64,000 nucleotides of DNA from Azospirillum sp. 412522 (GCF_019805165.1 NZ_RWIJ01000101.1:62001-126000), one strand, 5' to 3'; positions 16,814 through 26,319 are shown, counted from the first letter of the stretch. A program made the numbers and translations. The notes: generated by a model not told the origin, from the letters alone.

Positions 16814-19800
16814 TTACCACCGCACCTCGGCGAAACTGGTGTGGTGGGAGAAATCGGCATGACGGCGCCAGTCGGCCGGAACCGGGTCGGGCCGTTCGGA
16901 CGGCGGCAGATATCCCAGCGCCGTCAACTCTCCCTCCGCCCAGGCCTCGAACTCCGTGCCTCCCCACTTGCGCGCAAGCAGGACCCCGGAATTGAAGATC
17001 ATCCGCAAAACCCTGGGATCGCGCGGGCGGTTGGTCACATGGTGGAGGAAGGACGCGGTCGGGCAGAGGCGCAGCACGAAGCCGGCGGCCTTGGCGCGCC
17101 AGGAGAGGTCGACATCCTCGCAATACATGAAGAACGCGTCGTCGAAGCCGCCCAACTCCTCGAAGGCCGCGCGCGGGATGGCGAGACAGGCGCCCGAAAC
17201 CCAGGGCGTCTCGAAGGTGAAGGGGTCGTACTGCTTGGGGTGCTCGGCCGGGAACTGCCGGGCCTCGACCAGGGCGCGGCGGCCGTTGGCCTCCATCATG
17301 CGCAGCATCGCCGCGAGCGCATCGGGGTGGAGGGCGCCGTCGGGGTTGGTCGCGACGTAGACATCGGCCCCCCATTCGAAGGCGCGCGCCATCAGCCGGT
17401 TGTGGCCGGCGCCGAACCCGATGTTTCCGACCGTCTCCAGCCGGTGGAGATCCGGCGCCTGGGCGAGGATGCCGCTGGTGTCGCTGCCGTTGTCGAGCAC
17501 GAACAGCGCCCCCGCCGTCCCGCATCCCGCCCGCTCCAGCGCGATCCGCGCGCTTTCCGCGACGAGCCGCAGCGCGTCAGGATCGCCGTTGTAGGTGAGG
17601 ATGCCGACCGCGACCTTCATGCGCGGGTCGAGGGCGAGGTCGGCGCCGAGAGCCCGCGCGGTGCGCAGGGCGATCAGGTCGCCGCCCGGGGCCGCGATGG
17701 GCGCCGGATGCGCGGCGCGCGGCTTCGGGGTGTCGGGGCCCGTCAGCCGGAGGCCGCGCAGCTCGATGAAGCGGTCGAGATCGTCCGGCTTTTCCAGGGT
17801 GATGATCGCCGGCGTGGCCGCGAACAGCGACGGACGGGCGATCTTGACCCAGTTGAAGCCCGCATGCTCGCACACATGATAGTACAGGCGCTCCACGGCG
17901 TGGGCGGGCGTCTCGTCGATCTGCCCCGCCTCCTCCGGGAAATCCTCGAACCCCAGCTTCAGATCGAGCAGGGGGCGCAGAGCCGCCGAGCGTGCCCAGA
18001 ACATCGAGCCCGAGGGGAAGTCGAGCACCGTCTCCTCCGACAGCGACAGCCCCATGCGCTCCGCTAGGCTGCTGGCCAGCGGGAAATCGCCGCCCCAGTT
18101 GATCCAGTGCCGCACCGGCTCGAAATGCTGGGAGGTGACGATCCCGAGATCGGGACGCCGGGTGAAGGCGTCGAGAACGCTCGCCACGATCTGCGGCGAC
18201 CCCAGCATGTTCTCCAGGATGAAGCCGCGCCAGTTGGCGAGCACATCGGCATGGTAGGACTGCTTGGAATGGAGGTGCAGCACCAGTTCGTAGCGCTCAT
18301 GGACGTCGCGCAGGCCCACCAGCTTCGGGGCGATGTCCCGCCCCCGGTTCGGCGTGACCCGCACCTCGACCGCTCCGCGATCCCAGCCGGAGAACGCCCT
18401 TTCGATGACGGTTCTCTTGGCCTGGGTGTCGGTCGTGATGAAGATGTCGGTCCCGGCCGGCAGATTGAGGAAGTAGGTCCGGAACTCGACCGCCAGATTG
18501 TCGTGGTAGAGGTGGCAGACGACCGCCAGCGACGGCCGCACGGCCGGGAGGCCGGGCGCGTAGCCGAAGGGCACGGCGACCGAATAATCGATTTCGATCG
18601 GGCGGGCGATCTCGCGGGGGGCCACCGGCTCCCCGACCGCAGAGTCGGATTCGACAGGGCGGTTTTCGTAGGTCGGGGCGTCTGGAACAGGAAGCTGGGT
18701 CTCGTGCTGCGGGTGCCCATCCCGCTGGCGGATCAGGGCGGCAAGACCGCGCAGGATGCGGCGCGCGGCGCGCGACCCGAAGCGCAGGCCGCTCGTGCTC
18801 CGCCAGGAGGTGGACGTGTAAAGCGCCGCCAGTTGATGGGTAAGCCGGCCGATCTCCGCATGGGCCGCCTCCAGCGCGGCCGACAGCTGACCGTTGTGAA
18901 GCGACAGCTGGCTGTTGGTGGCCGACAGCTCGCCGACATGCGCGATGTGTGCATCGATCTGTCCCGATGCCACGGCCAGTTCCGCGCCGAGCCGCGCCGC
19001 CTCGCTCTGTGCGGTCTCCCGGGCGGTCTCCACGGCCTGTGCATGCCCCTTCAACTCGCCGATGGCGCCGTCACGATCCGCGACCCAGCGGGTGAGCGTC
19101 TCGATCTGGCCTTCACGGTCGGCGACCTGGGCCTGCAGCCCCCTGGCATGCGCCTCCAGCTCGACCAGCTGCGCGCCACGGTGTTGCGACCATGTCCGGT
19201 CGATGCATCCCTGTCCGAGCCGGGAGAAGAAACGCCGGACGGTGGCGCGGCGGTCGGAATCGGCGTCGGCCCCGGTCAACCAGCGGACCGCATCGGGCGC
19301 CGCGTCCGGCGCGCCGACATAGGCGACGCCGAGACCGTTGGAATGCAGGAAGGTGAAGGTCGGATAGGTGGCGCGCAGCTCGTCCCACAGACGCCAGACC
19401 CCGAAGTCGCCGTCGCGGACGTTGACGTCGTGGAAAAGGACGACGCCCCGCCGGCTCATCTTCGGCAGCCAACCATGGAAGTCGTGGGAGACCGCCTCGT
19501 AGGTGTGGAGGCCGTCGATGTGCAGCAGGTCGACCGTGCCGTCCTCGACGCGCGTCAGCGCCTCGTCGAAGGTCATCCGCAACAGGCGGGAGAATCCGGC
19601 ATAGAGCGGGTCGTGATGGGCCCGCAGGTCGTCGTAGACCTTGTCCCCGTAGAAGCCGGCCTGGGGGTCTCCCTCCCAGGTATCGACGGCGAAGCAGGAT
19701 GCCGCCAAGCCGCATTTGACGATGGCCTGAAGGAAGGCGCAGTAGGAATTGCCGCTGTGCGTCCCGAGCTCGACCAGCGTCTCGGGCTTCATCGCCTCGA

Positions 19801-19987
19801 TCAGCCAGAATGCGAAGGGGATGTGCCCGGACCAGGGCGGTGGAAACACCAGCCGGTTCGGTTCGTCGAAGGCGATGGGACGGTGAAGCCAGGACAAATC
19901 CTCCCCCCCCTCGGCGGCAGCGGTGGCGGGAAGCCGCTGGGCCAGCTGATCGGCAGCGTTCTGATGGAGTGCGGAGGAAATCGTCAT
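16814..19987 (-). CDS. Three-module fusion: methyltransferase, coiled coil, rhamnan-synthesis (RgpF-like) and GT2 domains
   Basis: This 1057-aa protein is started at ATG 19987 (M-T-I-S-S-A-L-H-Q-N). A TTG at 20089 would add 34 Pro/His-rich residues and cannot be excluded. The modules in order are: residues about 45-230, a class I methyltransferase of the Methyltransf_24 type (L-V-E-L-G-T-H-S-G-N-S and L-L-H-I-D-G-L-H-T-Y); about 260-390, a coiled coil; about 480-740, an RgpF-like domain (L-A-V-V-C-H-L-Y-H-D-N-L, N-R-G-R-D-I-A-P-K, L-H-L-H-S-K-Q-S); and about 760-1020, a GT2 domain (V-A-V-G-I-L-T-Y-N-G-D, D-N-G-S-D-T, N-P-D-G-A-L and G-G-F-D-D-A-F-F-M-Y-C-E-D-V-D). RgpF-type domains act on rhamnose polymers, and the divergently encoded rfbCBDA genes make dTDP-rhamnose, so this is likely a rhamnan-assembly enzyme with a modifying domain. 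Confidence 0.85.
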   Translation of the reverse strand: MTISSALHQNAADQLAQRLPATAAAEGGEDLSWLHRPIAFDEPNRLVFPPPWSGHIPFAFWLIEAMKPETLVELGTHSGNSYCAFLQAIVKCGLAASCFAVDTWEGDPQAGFYGDKVYDDLRAHHDPLYAGFSRLLRMTFDEALTRVEDGTVDLLHIDGLHTYEAVSHDFHGWLPKMSRRGVVLFHDVNVRDGDFGVWRLWDELRATYPTFTFLHSNGLGVAYVGAPDAAPDAVRWLTGADADSDRRATVRRFFSRLGQGCIDRTWSQHRGAQLVELEAHARGLQAQVADREGQIETLTRWVADRDGAIGELKGHAQAVETARETAQSEAARLGAELAVASGQIDAHIAHVGELSATNSQLSLHNGQLSAALEAAHAEIGRLTHQLAALYTSTSWRSTSGLRFGSRAARRILRGLAALIRQRDGHPQHETQLPVPDAPTYENRPVESDSAVGEPVAPREIARPIEIDYSVAVPFGYAPGLPAVRPSLAVVCHLYHDNLAVEFRTYFLNLPAGTDIFITTDTQAKRTVIERAFSGWDRGAVEVRVTPNRGRDIAPKLVGLRDVHERYELVLHLHSKQSYHADVLANWRGFILENMLGSPQIVASVLDAFTRRPDLGIVTSQHFEPVRHWINWGGDFPLASSLAERMGLSLSEETVLDFPSGSMFWARSAALRPLLDLKLGFEDFPEEAGQIDETPAHAVERLYYHVCEHAGFNWVKIARPSLFAATPAIITLEKPDDLDRFIELRGLRLTGPDTPKPRAAHPAPIAAPGGDLIALRTARALGADLALDPRMKVAVGILTYNGDPDALRLVAESARIALERAGCGTAGALFVLDNGSDTSGILAQAPDLHRLETVGNIGFGAGHNRLMARAFEWGADVYVATNPDGALHPDALAAMLRMMEANGRRALVEARQFPAEHPKQYDPFTFETPWVSGACLAIPRAAFEELGGFDDAFFMYCEDVDLSWRAKAAGFVLRLCPTASFLHHVTNRPRDPRVLRMIFNSGVLLARKWGGTEFEAWAEGELTALGYLPPSERPDPVPADWRRHADFSHHTSFAEVRW

Positions 19988-20477
19988 GATCCGGATCGAA
20001 TGGACGCCAGAGGGATGGCCAGGAGGATGGCCAGGAGGATAAAGGACGCTTGCATGGTAAAAACTCGGGGGGTCCTTTGGTGAACGCAAAACTCAGACGT
20101 GTCAAGGCAACCGTCCGGCTCCTCCAGGGCTTCGCAGCCGGGCCGGCGACGGCGTGGGAGCGGCGCGGCTCCAGCCCCATCGTGGCGCGGCGAAAGGCGG
20201 CGGAAGAAGGCATGTCCGGCGTGCCGCAGCAGGGCGTCGATGGCTCCGGCTGGGGCTCCGGCTGGGGGCTCCGGTCGGGAACCCGCCCATGCCTTGCGGA
20301 TTTCCCGGACTGCATCCGATGCGCGTTTGCCTCACTGGATGGAAGACTTTCCGGACGTCCTACATGTCGCGCCTCCCAGCCAGGCAAATTCTGTATGATG
20401 CGCCGCCGCAGGCCGGACCTCCAGCCGGCATTCCGACAGGCTACCAGACCGCGCAGACCTTAAGGATCTCGATCACC
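19988..20477. other. Divergent intergenic region with a 12-bp tandem repeat
   Basis: These 490 bases separate the minus-strand fusion gene from rfbC. No supported gene is present, although the fusion gene could start as far up as 20089. Positions 20013-20036 hold two exact copies of GGATGGCCAGGA plus a partial third. A TATGAT at 20394-20399 is a possible -10 for rfbC but has no matching -35. Confidence 0.45.
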
Positions 20478-21029
20478 ATGGACATCGTCTCGCTTGCCAT
20501 CCCCGATGTGAAGATCATCCGGCCGAAGAAGTTCGGCGACCATCGCGGGTTCTTCTCGGAGACCTACAGCAAGCGGGTGTTCGACGCGGCCGGGCTTCTT
20601 CTCGACTTCGTGCAGGACAACCAGTCGCTCTCGGCCGAGGTCGGCACCGTTCGCGGCCTGCATTACCAGCTTCCTCCCTTCGCCCAGGACAAGCTGCTGC
20701 GCGTGGTGCGCGGCGCCGTCTTCGACGTGGCGGTGGACATCCGGCGTGACTCGCCGACCTTCGGACAGCATGTCTCGGCCATCGTCAGCGCGGAGGAATG
20801 GAACCAGATCCTGGTGCCGGTCGGCTTCGCCCACGGTTTCTGCACGCTGGAACCGGACACCGAAGTCATCTACAAGGTGACCAACTTCTATTCGCCGGAG
20901 CATGACCGCGGGATTTTGTGGAACGACCCCGATCTGGGCATCGAATGGCCGCTTGCCGATGGCAAGGCACGGCTGTCGGACAAGGACCAGAAGAATCCCC
21001 GTCTGATCGACGCGGCGGAGCTGTTCTGA
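20478..21029 (+). CDS. rfbC: dTDP-4-dehydrorhamnose 3,5-epimerase
   Basis: This 183-aa cupin-fold enzyme carries out the third step of dTDP-L-rhamnose synthesis, epimerising dTDP-4-keto-6-deoxyglucose at C3 and C5. Diagnostic stretches are H-R-G-F-F-S-E-T-Y, Q-D-N-Q-S, V-R-G-L-H-Y-Q (active-site His), F-D-V-A-V-D-I-R-R-D-S-P-T-F-G (Asp) and G-F-A-H-G-F. The length equals the family norm. The start is ATG 20478, with AAGGA at 20462-20466. It is the first of four rfb genes in one direction. Confidence 0.95.
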   Translation: MDIVSLAIPDVKIIRPKKFGDHRGFFSETYSKRVFDAAGLLLDFVQDNQSLSAEVGTVRGLHYQLPPFAQDKLLRVVRGAVFDVAVDIRRDSPTFGQHVSAIVSAEEWNQILVPVGFAHGFCTLEPDTEVIYKVTNFYSPEHDRGILWNDPDLGIEWPLADGKARLSDKDQKNPRLIDAAELF

Positions 21030-21115
21030 AGAAGAGCAGCTCTCCGGAACCGGTCTGACGGGGCAAGGGTCTTCCCAAGCCGCGCGTTCGTCTCTGACAG
21101 GGCACAGGTGTTTTG

Positions 21116-22183
21116 ATGAAGTGCGTTCTCGTCACCGGCGGTGCCGGATTCATCGGTTCGGCCGTCGTTCGGCAATTCCTGGCCGAGACCGACCTGAAGA
21201 TCGTCAACCTCGACAAGCTGACCTACGCGGCCAACCTGTCCTCCCTGCCGGGGGCCGAGGGCAATCCGCGCTACGCCTTCGAGAAGGTCGACATCTGCGA
21301 TGCCGCCGAACTGCGCCGGGTCTTTGAGACCCACCAGCCCGACGCGGTGATGCATCTGGCCGCCGAATCCCACGTCGACCGTTCGATCGACGGGCCGGGC
21401 GAGTTCATCCAGACCAACGTGGTCGGCACCTTCCGCCTGCTGGAGGCGGCACGCGGCTACTGGTCGGCTCTGCCGGCCGACCGCAAGCAGGCCTTCCGCT
21501 TCCACCACATCTCCACCGACGAGGTGTTCGGCACGCTGGGCGACGACGGCTTCTTCACCGAGGCCACCGCCTACAGCCCCAACTCGCCCTATTCGGCCAG
21601 CAAGGCGTCGAGCGACCATCTGGTCCGCGCCTGGCACGAGACCTACGGGCTGCCGGTGGTGCTGACCAACTGCTCCAACAATTACGGCCCCTACCATTTC
21701 CCGGAGAAGCTGATCCCGCTGATGATCCTGAAGGGTCTGGCGGGCGAGAAGCTGCCGGTCTACGGCAAGGGCGACAACATCCGCGACTGGCTCTATGTGG
21801 AGGACCACGCCCGCGCGCTGCGGCTGGTGCTGGAGAAGGGCCGGGTCGGCGAGAGCTACAACATCGGCGGCCACAACGAGCGCACCAACCTGGAGGTCGT
21901 CCGCGCCATCTGCGCGCATCTGGACGAGATGGACCCGGCCGGCGCCCCGCACGACCGCCTGATCAGCTTCGTCACCGACCGCCCCGGCCACGACAAGCGC
22001 TATGCCATCGACGCCGGCAAGATCGAGCGCGAGCTGGGCTGGACGCCGCAGGAGACCTTCGAGAGCGGCCTGCGCAAGACGGTCGCCTGGTATCTGGAGA
22101 ACCGCGACTGGTGGCAGGCCATCCTGAACGGCTCCTACCAGGGCGAACGGCTCGGCCTCAAGGAAGAGGGGGCCGCCCAATGA
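21116..22183 (+). CDS. rfbB: dTDP-glucose 4,6-dehydratase
   Basis: This 355-aa extended short-chain dehydrogenase converts dTDP-glucose to the 4-keto-6-deoxy sugar using bound NAD. The NAD motif is T-G-G-A-G-F-I-G at residues 7-14. S-T-D-E-V-F-G, containing the family's Asp-Glu pair, and the Y-S-A-S-K catalytic Tyr/Lys are present, as is N-N-Y-G-P-Y-H-F-P-E-K-L. It starts at ATG 21116 after AGGTG at 21106-21110, and its stop overlaps the rfbD start as ATGA. Confidence 0.96.
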   Translation: MKCVLVTGGAGFIGSAVVRQFLAETDLKIVNLDKLTYAANLSSLPGAEGNPRYAFEKVDICDAAELRRVFETHQPDAVMHLAAESHVDRSIDGPGEFIQTNVVGTFRLLEAARGYWSALPADRKQAFRFHHISTDEVFGTLGDDGFFTEATAYSPNSPYSASKASSDHLVRAWHETYGLPVVLTNCSNNYGPYHFPEKLIPLMILKGLAGEKLPVYGKGDNIRDWLYVEDHARALRLVLEKGRVGESYNIGGHNERTNLEVVRAICAHLDEMDPAGAPHDRLISFVTDRPGHDKRYAIDAGKIERELGWTPQETFESGLRKTVAWYLENRDWWQAILNGSYQGERLGLKEEGAAQ

Positions 22184-23070
22184 AGGTTCTCGTCCTCGGC
22201 AGCAACGGCCAACTCGGCTTCGAGCTGATGCGGGCCCACTGGGCGCCGGGCACCGATGTGGTGGGGCTGCCCTATCCCGAGTTCGACGTGACCCGGCCGG
22301 GCGACGTGGAAAAGGCGGTCGCCGCCCACGCGCCGGACCTGCTGGTCAACGCCACCGCCCACACCGCCGTCGACAAGGCCGAGAGCGAGGTGGAGCTCTC
22401 CTTCGCCATCAACCGCGACGGGCCGGGCGCCATGGCGGCGGCCTGCGCGGCGCGCGGCATCCCCTTCATCCATGTGTCGACCGACTATGTGTTCGACGGG
22501 ACGAAGGACGGCATCTATACCGAGGACGACCCGGTCAACCCGCTGGGCGTCTATGGCGCCAGCAAGGCGGCGGGCGAGGAGGCGGTGCGCCAGGCCTCCC
22601 CGCATCACGTCATCCTGCGCACCTCCTGGGTCTACAGCGCCTACGGCAACAACTTCGTCAAGACGATGCTGCGCTTCGGCAAGGAGCGCGAGGAGATGCA
22701 GGTGGTCGCCGACCAGCACGGCTCCCCCACCGCCGCCGCCGACCTTGCCGCTGCCATCGTGCAGATCGCCGGGACCATAGAGAAGACCGGCAGCGCCGCC
22801 TGGGGCACCTACCACCTGACCGGCAGCGGCTACACCACCTGGCACGATTTCGCCGAGCACATCTTCCAGCGGCTGGAAGAGCGCACCGGCAAGCGGCCGC
22901 GCCTATCCGCCATCGGCACGGCCGACTATCCGACCCCGGCGCGCCGTCCGGCCAATTCGCGGCTCGACTGTTCCCGCGCCAAGGAGCGTCTCGGCGTATC
23001 CTGCCCGCCCTGGCGCGAGAGCGTGGACCGCGTGATCGACGAGCTGTTCACCAACCCGCCGCAGGCGTGA
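22180..23070 (+). CDS. rfbD: dTDP-4-dehydrorhamnose reductase
   Basis: This 296-aa NADPH-dependent reductase completes dTDP-L-rhamnose. The dinucleotide motif is G-S-N-G-Q-L-G near residue 7; V-S-T-D-Y-V-F-D-G and the Y-G-A-S-K catalytic pair are intact, and R-T-S-W-V-Y-S is the usual downstream strand. It starts at ATG 22180, overlapping the rfbB stop, with a GGAAGAGGGG-type ribosome site inside rfbB. The overlap indicates coupled translation. Confidence 0.95.
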   Translation: MKVLVLGSNGQLGFELMRAHWAPGTDVVGLPYPEFDVTRPGDVEKAVAAHAPDLLVNATAHTAVDKAESEVELSFAINRDGPGAMAAACAARGIPFIHVSTDYVFDGTKDGIYTEDDPVNPLGVYGASKAAGEEAVRQASPHHVILRTSWVYSAYGNNFVKTMLRFGKEREEMQVVADQHGSPTAAADLAAAIVQIAGTIEKTGSAAWGTYHLTGSGYTTWHDFAEHIFQRLEERTGKRPRLSAIGTADYPTPARRPANSRLDCSRAKERLGVSCPPWRESVDRVIDELFTNPPQA

Positions 23071-23081
23071 GGACGAAGACC

Positions 23082-23945
23082 ATGAAGGGCATCATCCTGG
23101 CCGGCGGGTCCGGCACCCGGCTCTATCCGGTGACACGGGCGATCAGCAAGCAGCTGCTGCCAATCTACGACAAGCCGATGATCTATTTCCCGCTCAGCAC
23201 CCTGATGCTGGCGGGCATCCGCGACATCCTGGTCATCACCACGCCGCACGACCAGCCGCTGTTCCAGACGGTGCTGGGCGACGGGTCGCAGTGGGGCGTG
23301 AACCTGAGCTGGGCCATCCAGCCCTCGCCCGACGGGCTGGCCCAGGCCTTCATCATCGGCCGCGAGTTCGTCGGCAACGACAGTTGCGCGCTCGTTCTCG
23401 GCGACAACATCTTCTACGGCCACGGCCTGACCAACATCCTGCGCGCCGCCGGCGAGAAGACCGAGGGCGCCAGCGTCTTCGCCTATGCCGTGCGCGACCC
23501 CGAACGCTACGGCGTGGTGGAGTTCGACAGCCAGGGCCGGGCACTGAGCATCGAGGAGAAGCCCACCGCTCCGCGCTCCAAATGGGCGGTGACGGGTCTC
23601 TACTTCTACGACAACGACGTGCTGGACATCGCCGCCGCGGTGAAGCCGTCGGCGCGTGGCGAGCTGGAGATCACCTCGGTCAATGCCGCCTATCTCGACC
23701 TGGGCAAGCTGTCGGTCGAACAGATGGGCCGCGGCTATGGCTGGTTCGACACCGGCACCCACGACAGCCTGCTGGAGGCGGCGGAGTTCGTCCGCACCAT
23801 CCAGCACCGCCAGGGCCTGCAGATCGCCTGCCCGGAGGAGATCGCCTACACCTCCGGCTGGATCGACGCCGAACAGGTCAGCCGTCTGGCCGAGCCGCTG
23901 AAGAAGAACGACTACGGACGCTATCTGCTCGGGCTGCTCGGCTGA
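23082..23945 (+). CDS. rfbA: Glucose-1-phosphate thymidylyltransferase
   Basis: This 287-aa nucleotidyltransferase makes dTDP-glucose from dTTP and glucose-1-phosphate. The N-terminal signature G-G-S-G-T-R-L-Y-P-V-T, Q-L-L-P-I-Y-D-K-P-M-I-Y-F-P-L, the metal/phosphate motif G-D-N-I-F-Y-G and the lysine motif I-E-E-K-P are all present. It starts at ATG 23082, 11 bases after rfbD; a start at 23067 would overlap the rfbD stop and lacks a better ribosome site. It is the last of the rfbCBDA set. Confidence 0.96.
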   Translation: MKGIILAGGSGTRLYPVTRAISKQLLPIYDKPMIYFPLSTLMLAGIRDILVITTPHDQPLFQTVLGDGSQWGVNLSWAIQPSPDGLAQAFIIGREFVGNDSCALVLGDNIFYGHGLTNILRAAGEKTEGASVFAYAVRDPERYGVVEFDSQGRALSIEEKPTAPRSKWAVTGLYFYDNDVLDIAAAVKPSARGELEITSVNAAYLDLGKLSVEQMGRGYGWFDTGTHDSLLEAAEFVRTIQHRQGLQIACPEEIAYTSGWIDAEQVSRLAEPLKKNDYGRYLLGLLG

Positions 23946-24065
23946 AGGATCAAGTGGCTCCCCTGGCGCGTTGCCCCTTCGTGGTTGACCGGCGATCCGC
24001 TTACTGACGACCGCCGGGCACCGCCGAAGCAACGCCAACGCCAACAGCAATACAGGAAGACAGCC

Positions 24066-25022
24066 TTGCCGGCTCTCACCAACCGAAAGCGTGTTCTCGT
24101 CACCGGCGGCGCCGGCTTCCTGGGATCCCACCTGTGCGACCGGCTGCTGGCGGCCGGAAGCGACGTGCTGTGCGTCGACAACTTCTTCACCGGCAGCCGC
24201 GACAACGTCCTGCACCTGCTGGACAACCCGCATTTCGAGCTGATGCGCCACGACGTGACGTTTCCGCTCTATGTCGAGGTGGACGAGATCTACAATCTCG
24301 CCTGCCCGGCCTCGCCGGTCCATTACCAGCACGACCCGGTGCAGACGACCAAGACCAGCGTGCATGGCGCCATCAACATGCTGGGGCTGGCCAAGCGGGT
24401 CGACGCCCGGATCATGCAGGCCTCGACCTCGGAGGTCTACGGCGACCCGGCGGTGCATCCGCAGCCGGAGGAGTATTGGGGCAACGTGAACACGATCGGC
24501 CCGCGCGCCTGCTATGACGAGGGCAAGCGCTGCGCCGAGACGCTGTTCTTCGACTATCACCGCCAGCACAAGCTGTCGATCAAGGTCATCCGCATCTTCA
24601 ACACCTACGGTCCGCGCATGCACCCCAACGACGGGCGCGTGGTGTCGAACTTCATCATCCAGGCGCTGAAGGGCGAGCCGATCACCATCTACGGCGACGG
24701 CCAGCAGACGCGGTCCTTCTGCTATGTCGACGACCTGATCGAAGGCTTCCTGCGCTTCATGGCCACGCCGGCGGACGTCACCGGCCCGATCAACCTGGGC
24801 AATCCCGGTGAATTCACCATGCTGGAACTGGCGGAGAAGGTGATCCGCCTGACCCGCTCGGCCTCGACGATCGCGCACAAGCCGCTGCCGCAGGACGACC
24901 CCAAGCAGCGCCGCCCCGACATCGCAAAGGCCCGTGCCCTGATGGGCTGGGAACCGGCGGTACCGCTGGACGAGGGTCTGGAGCGCACCATCGCCTATTT
25001 CCGCGACCGCTTCTTCGCCTGA
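24066..25022 (+). CDS. UDP-glucuronate decarboxylase (UDP-xylose synthase type)
   Basis: This 318-aa NAD-dependent epimerase/dehydratase-family enzyme is started at TTG 24066, with AGGAAG at 24054-24059; the upstream in-frame extension is Gln/Arg-rich and unlikely. The NAD motif is T-G-G-A-G-F-L-G-S-H. N-L-A-C-P-A-S-P-V-H-Y-Q, S-T-S-E-V-Y-G-D-P, Y-D-E-G-K-R (catalytic Tyr/Lys), R-I-F-N-T-Y-G-P-R-M and the C-terminal R-R-P-D-I are signatures of UXS enzymes, which turn UDP-glucuronate into UDP-xylose. It is co-directional with rfbA, separated by 120 bases, and is closed by a strong terminator. Confidence 0.93.
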   Translation: MPALTNRKRVLVTGGAGFLGSHLCDRLLAAGSDVLCVDNFFTGSRDNVLHLLDNPHFELMRHDVTFPLYVEVDEIYNLACPASPVHYQHDPVQTTKTSVHGAINMLGLAKRVDARIMQASTSEVYGDPAVHPQPEEYWGNVNTIGPRACYDEGKRCAETLFFDYHRQHKLSIKVIRIFNTYGPRMHPNDGRVVSNFIIQALKGEPITIYGDGQQTRSFCYVDDLIEGFLRFMATPADVTGPINLGNPGEFTMLELAEKVIRLTRSASTIAHKPLPQDDPKQRRPDIAKARALMGWEPAVPLDEGLERTIAYFRDRFFA

Positions 25023-25045
25023 CGGCGGATGGCCTGAAAACCGAC

Positions 25046-25080
25046 GGGCGCCGGCCATGCAACCGGCGCCCCCGCTTTTT
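25046..25080 (+). terminator. Rho-independent terminator after the UXS gene
   Basis: The 9-bp perfect stem (25046-25054 with 25063-25071, GGGCGCCGG / CCGGCGCCC) has an 8-base loop and is followed by CCGC and five T residues. It separates the UXS gene from convergent galE and is the clearest terminator in the window. Confidence 0.85.
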
Positions 25081-25091
25081 CAAGCCCGGCC

Positions 25092-26093
25092 TCAGCCCTG
25101 ACGGACCAGCCGCTCCTCCCAGGCCAGGGCGGAGGCGACGATGGTCTCCAGATCGGCATGGCGCGGCGTCCAGTCCAGCGTCCGCCCGATCCGCTCCACC
25201 CCCGCCACCAGGGCCGGAGGATCGCCGGCACGGCGCGGGCCGATGCGCATGGGCAGCGGCTTGCCGGTCACCCGCTCCACCATCGCCAGCACCTCGCGCA
25301 CCGAATAGCCGCGGCCATAGCCGCAGTTCAGCACCTCCGAGCTGCCGCCGGCCTCCAGATGGCGGAGCGCCGCGACATGGGCGTCGGCGAGGTCGCTGAC
25401 ATGGATGTAGTCGCGCACGCAGGTCCCATCGGGCGTGTCGTAATCGTCGCCGTAGATCTGCAACTCCGCCCGCTGGCCGGTGACGGTCTGGGCGGCGATC
25501 TTGATCAGGTGGGTGGCGACCTTCGACACCTGCCCCGAACGGCCCTGCGGGTCGGCCCCGGCGACGTTGAAATAGCGGAGCGCCACGTAACGCAGGTCGT
25601 GCGCCGCCGCCGTGTCGCGCAGCATCCACTCCGTCATCAGCTTGGAGGAGCCGTAGGGGTTGATCGGCTTCGTCGGGGTCTGCTCGTCGATCGGCAGCCG
25701 CTCCGGCATGCCGTAGACGGCGGCGGTGGAGGAGAAGATGAAGCGGCCGATGCCGGCCTCCACGCAGGCCTCGATCAGGGCGTGGCTCTTGACCGTGTTG
25801 TTGCGGTAGTAGGCGAGGGGCCGCTCCACCGATTCCGGCACGACGATGCTGCCGGCGAAATGCAGGACGGTGCCGATGCCGTGGCGGGCGAAGACGTCGG
25901 CCAGCAGGGCCTTGTCGCCGACATCGCCTTCGACCAGGGGCACGCCGTCGGGCAGGGCAGAGCGCCGGCCGGTGGACAGGTCGTCCAGCACAACGACGGC
26001 GCGTCCCTGGTCGCGCAGCGCCAGCACCACGTGGGAGCCGATATAGCCGGCGCCGCCGGTCACCAGCACGGTCGCGTTCTCGCTCGTGGTCAT
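25092..26093 (-). CDS. galE: UDP-glucose 4-epimerase
   Basis: This 333-aa enzyme interconverts UDP-glucose and UDP-galactose. The NAD motif is T-G-G-A-G-Y-I-G-S-H; S-S-T-A-A-V-Y-G and Y-G-S-S-K (catalytic Tyr/Lys) follow, with R-Y-F-N-V-A-G-A in the sugar site and D-Y-I-H-V-S-D-L-A near the C-terminal domain. It starts at ATG 26093, preceded by GAAGAG; the in-frame start at 26144 adds 17 residues without support. It is a single gene, convergent with the UXS gene, supplying UDP-galactose for glycan assembly. Confidence 0.95.
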   Translation of the reverse strand: MTTSENATVLVTGGAGYIGSHVVLALRDQGRAVVVLDDLSTGRRSALPDGVPLVEGDVGDKALLADVFARHGIGTVLHFAGSIVVPESVERPLAYYRNNTVKSHALIEACVEAGIGRFIFSSTAAVYGMPERLPIDEQTPTKPINPYGSSKLMTEWMLRDTAAAHDLRYVALRYFNVAGADPQGRSGQVSKVATHLIKIAAQTVTGQRAELQIYGDDYDTPDGTCVRDYIHVSDLADAHVAALRHLEAGGSSEVLNCGYGRGYSVREVLAMVERVTGKPLPMRIGPRRAGDPPALVAGVERIGRTLDWTPRHADLETIVASALAWEERLVRQG

Positions 26094-26319
26094 GTCTGCT
26101 CTTCGTCGTTGGGTCGCATCCACCTGAAAGTAGCGCGTCTGCAACCCTCGACATCAGGTTTTCCGGCTTAGAACAAGGGCTTCCGGAGAGGCCGGAGGGA
26201 GAAAGCCGCCCCGGCGCATTACCCCTTTGCGCGTGGGTAAGCGCCGGTACCACTGCGCGGCAGGACTGGCCGGGCAAGACCATCACGGTCCTTCATCCGG
26301 TCGCAGCGGCTGTTCCCGC

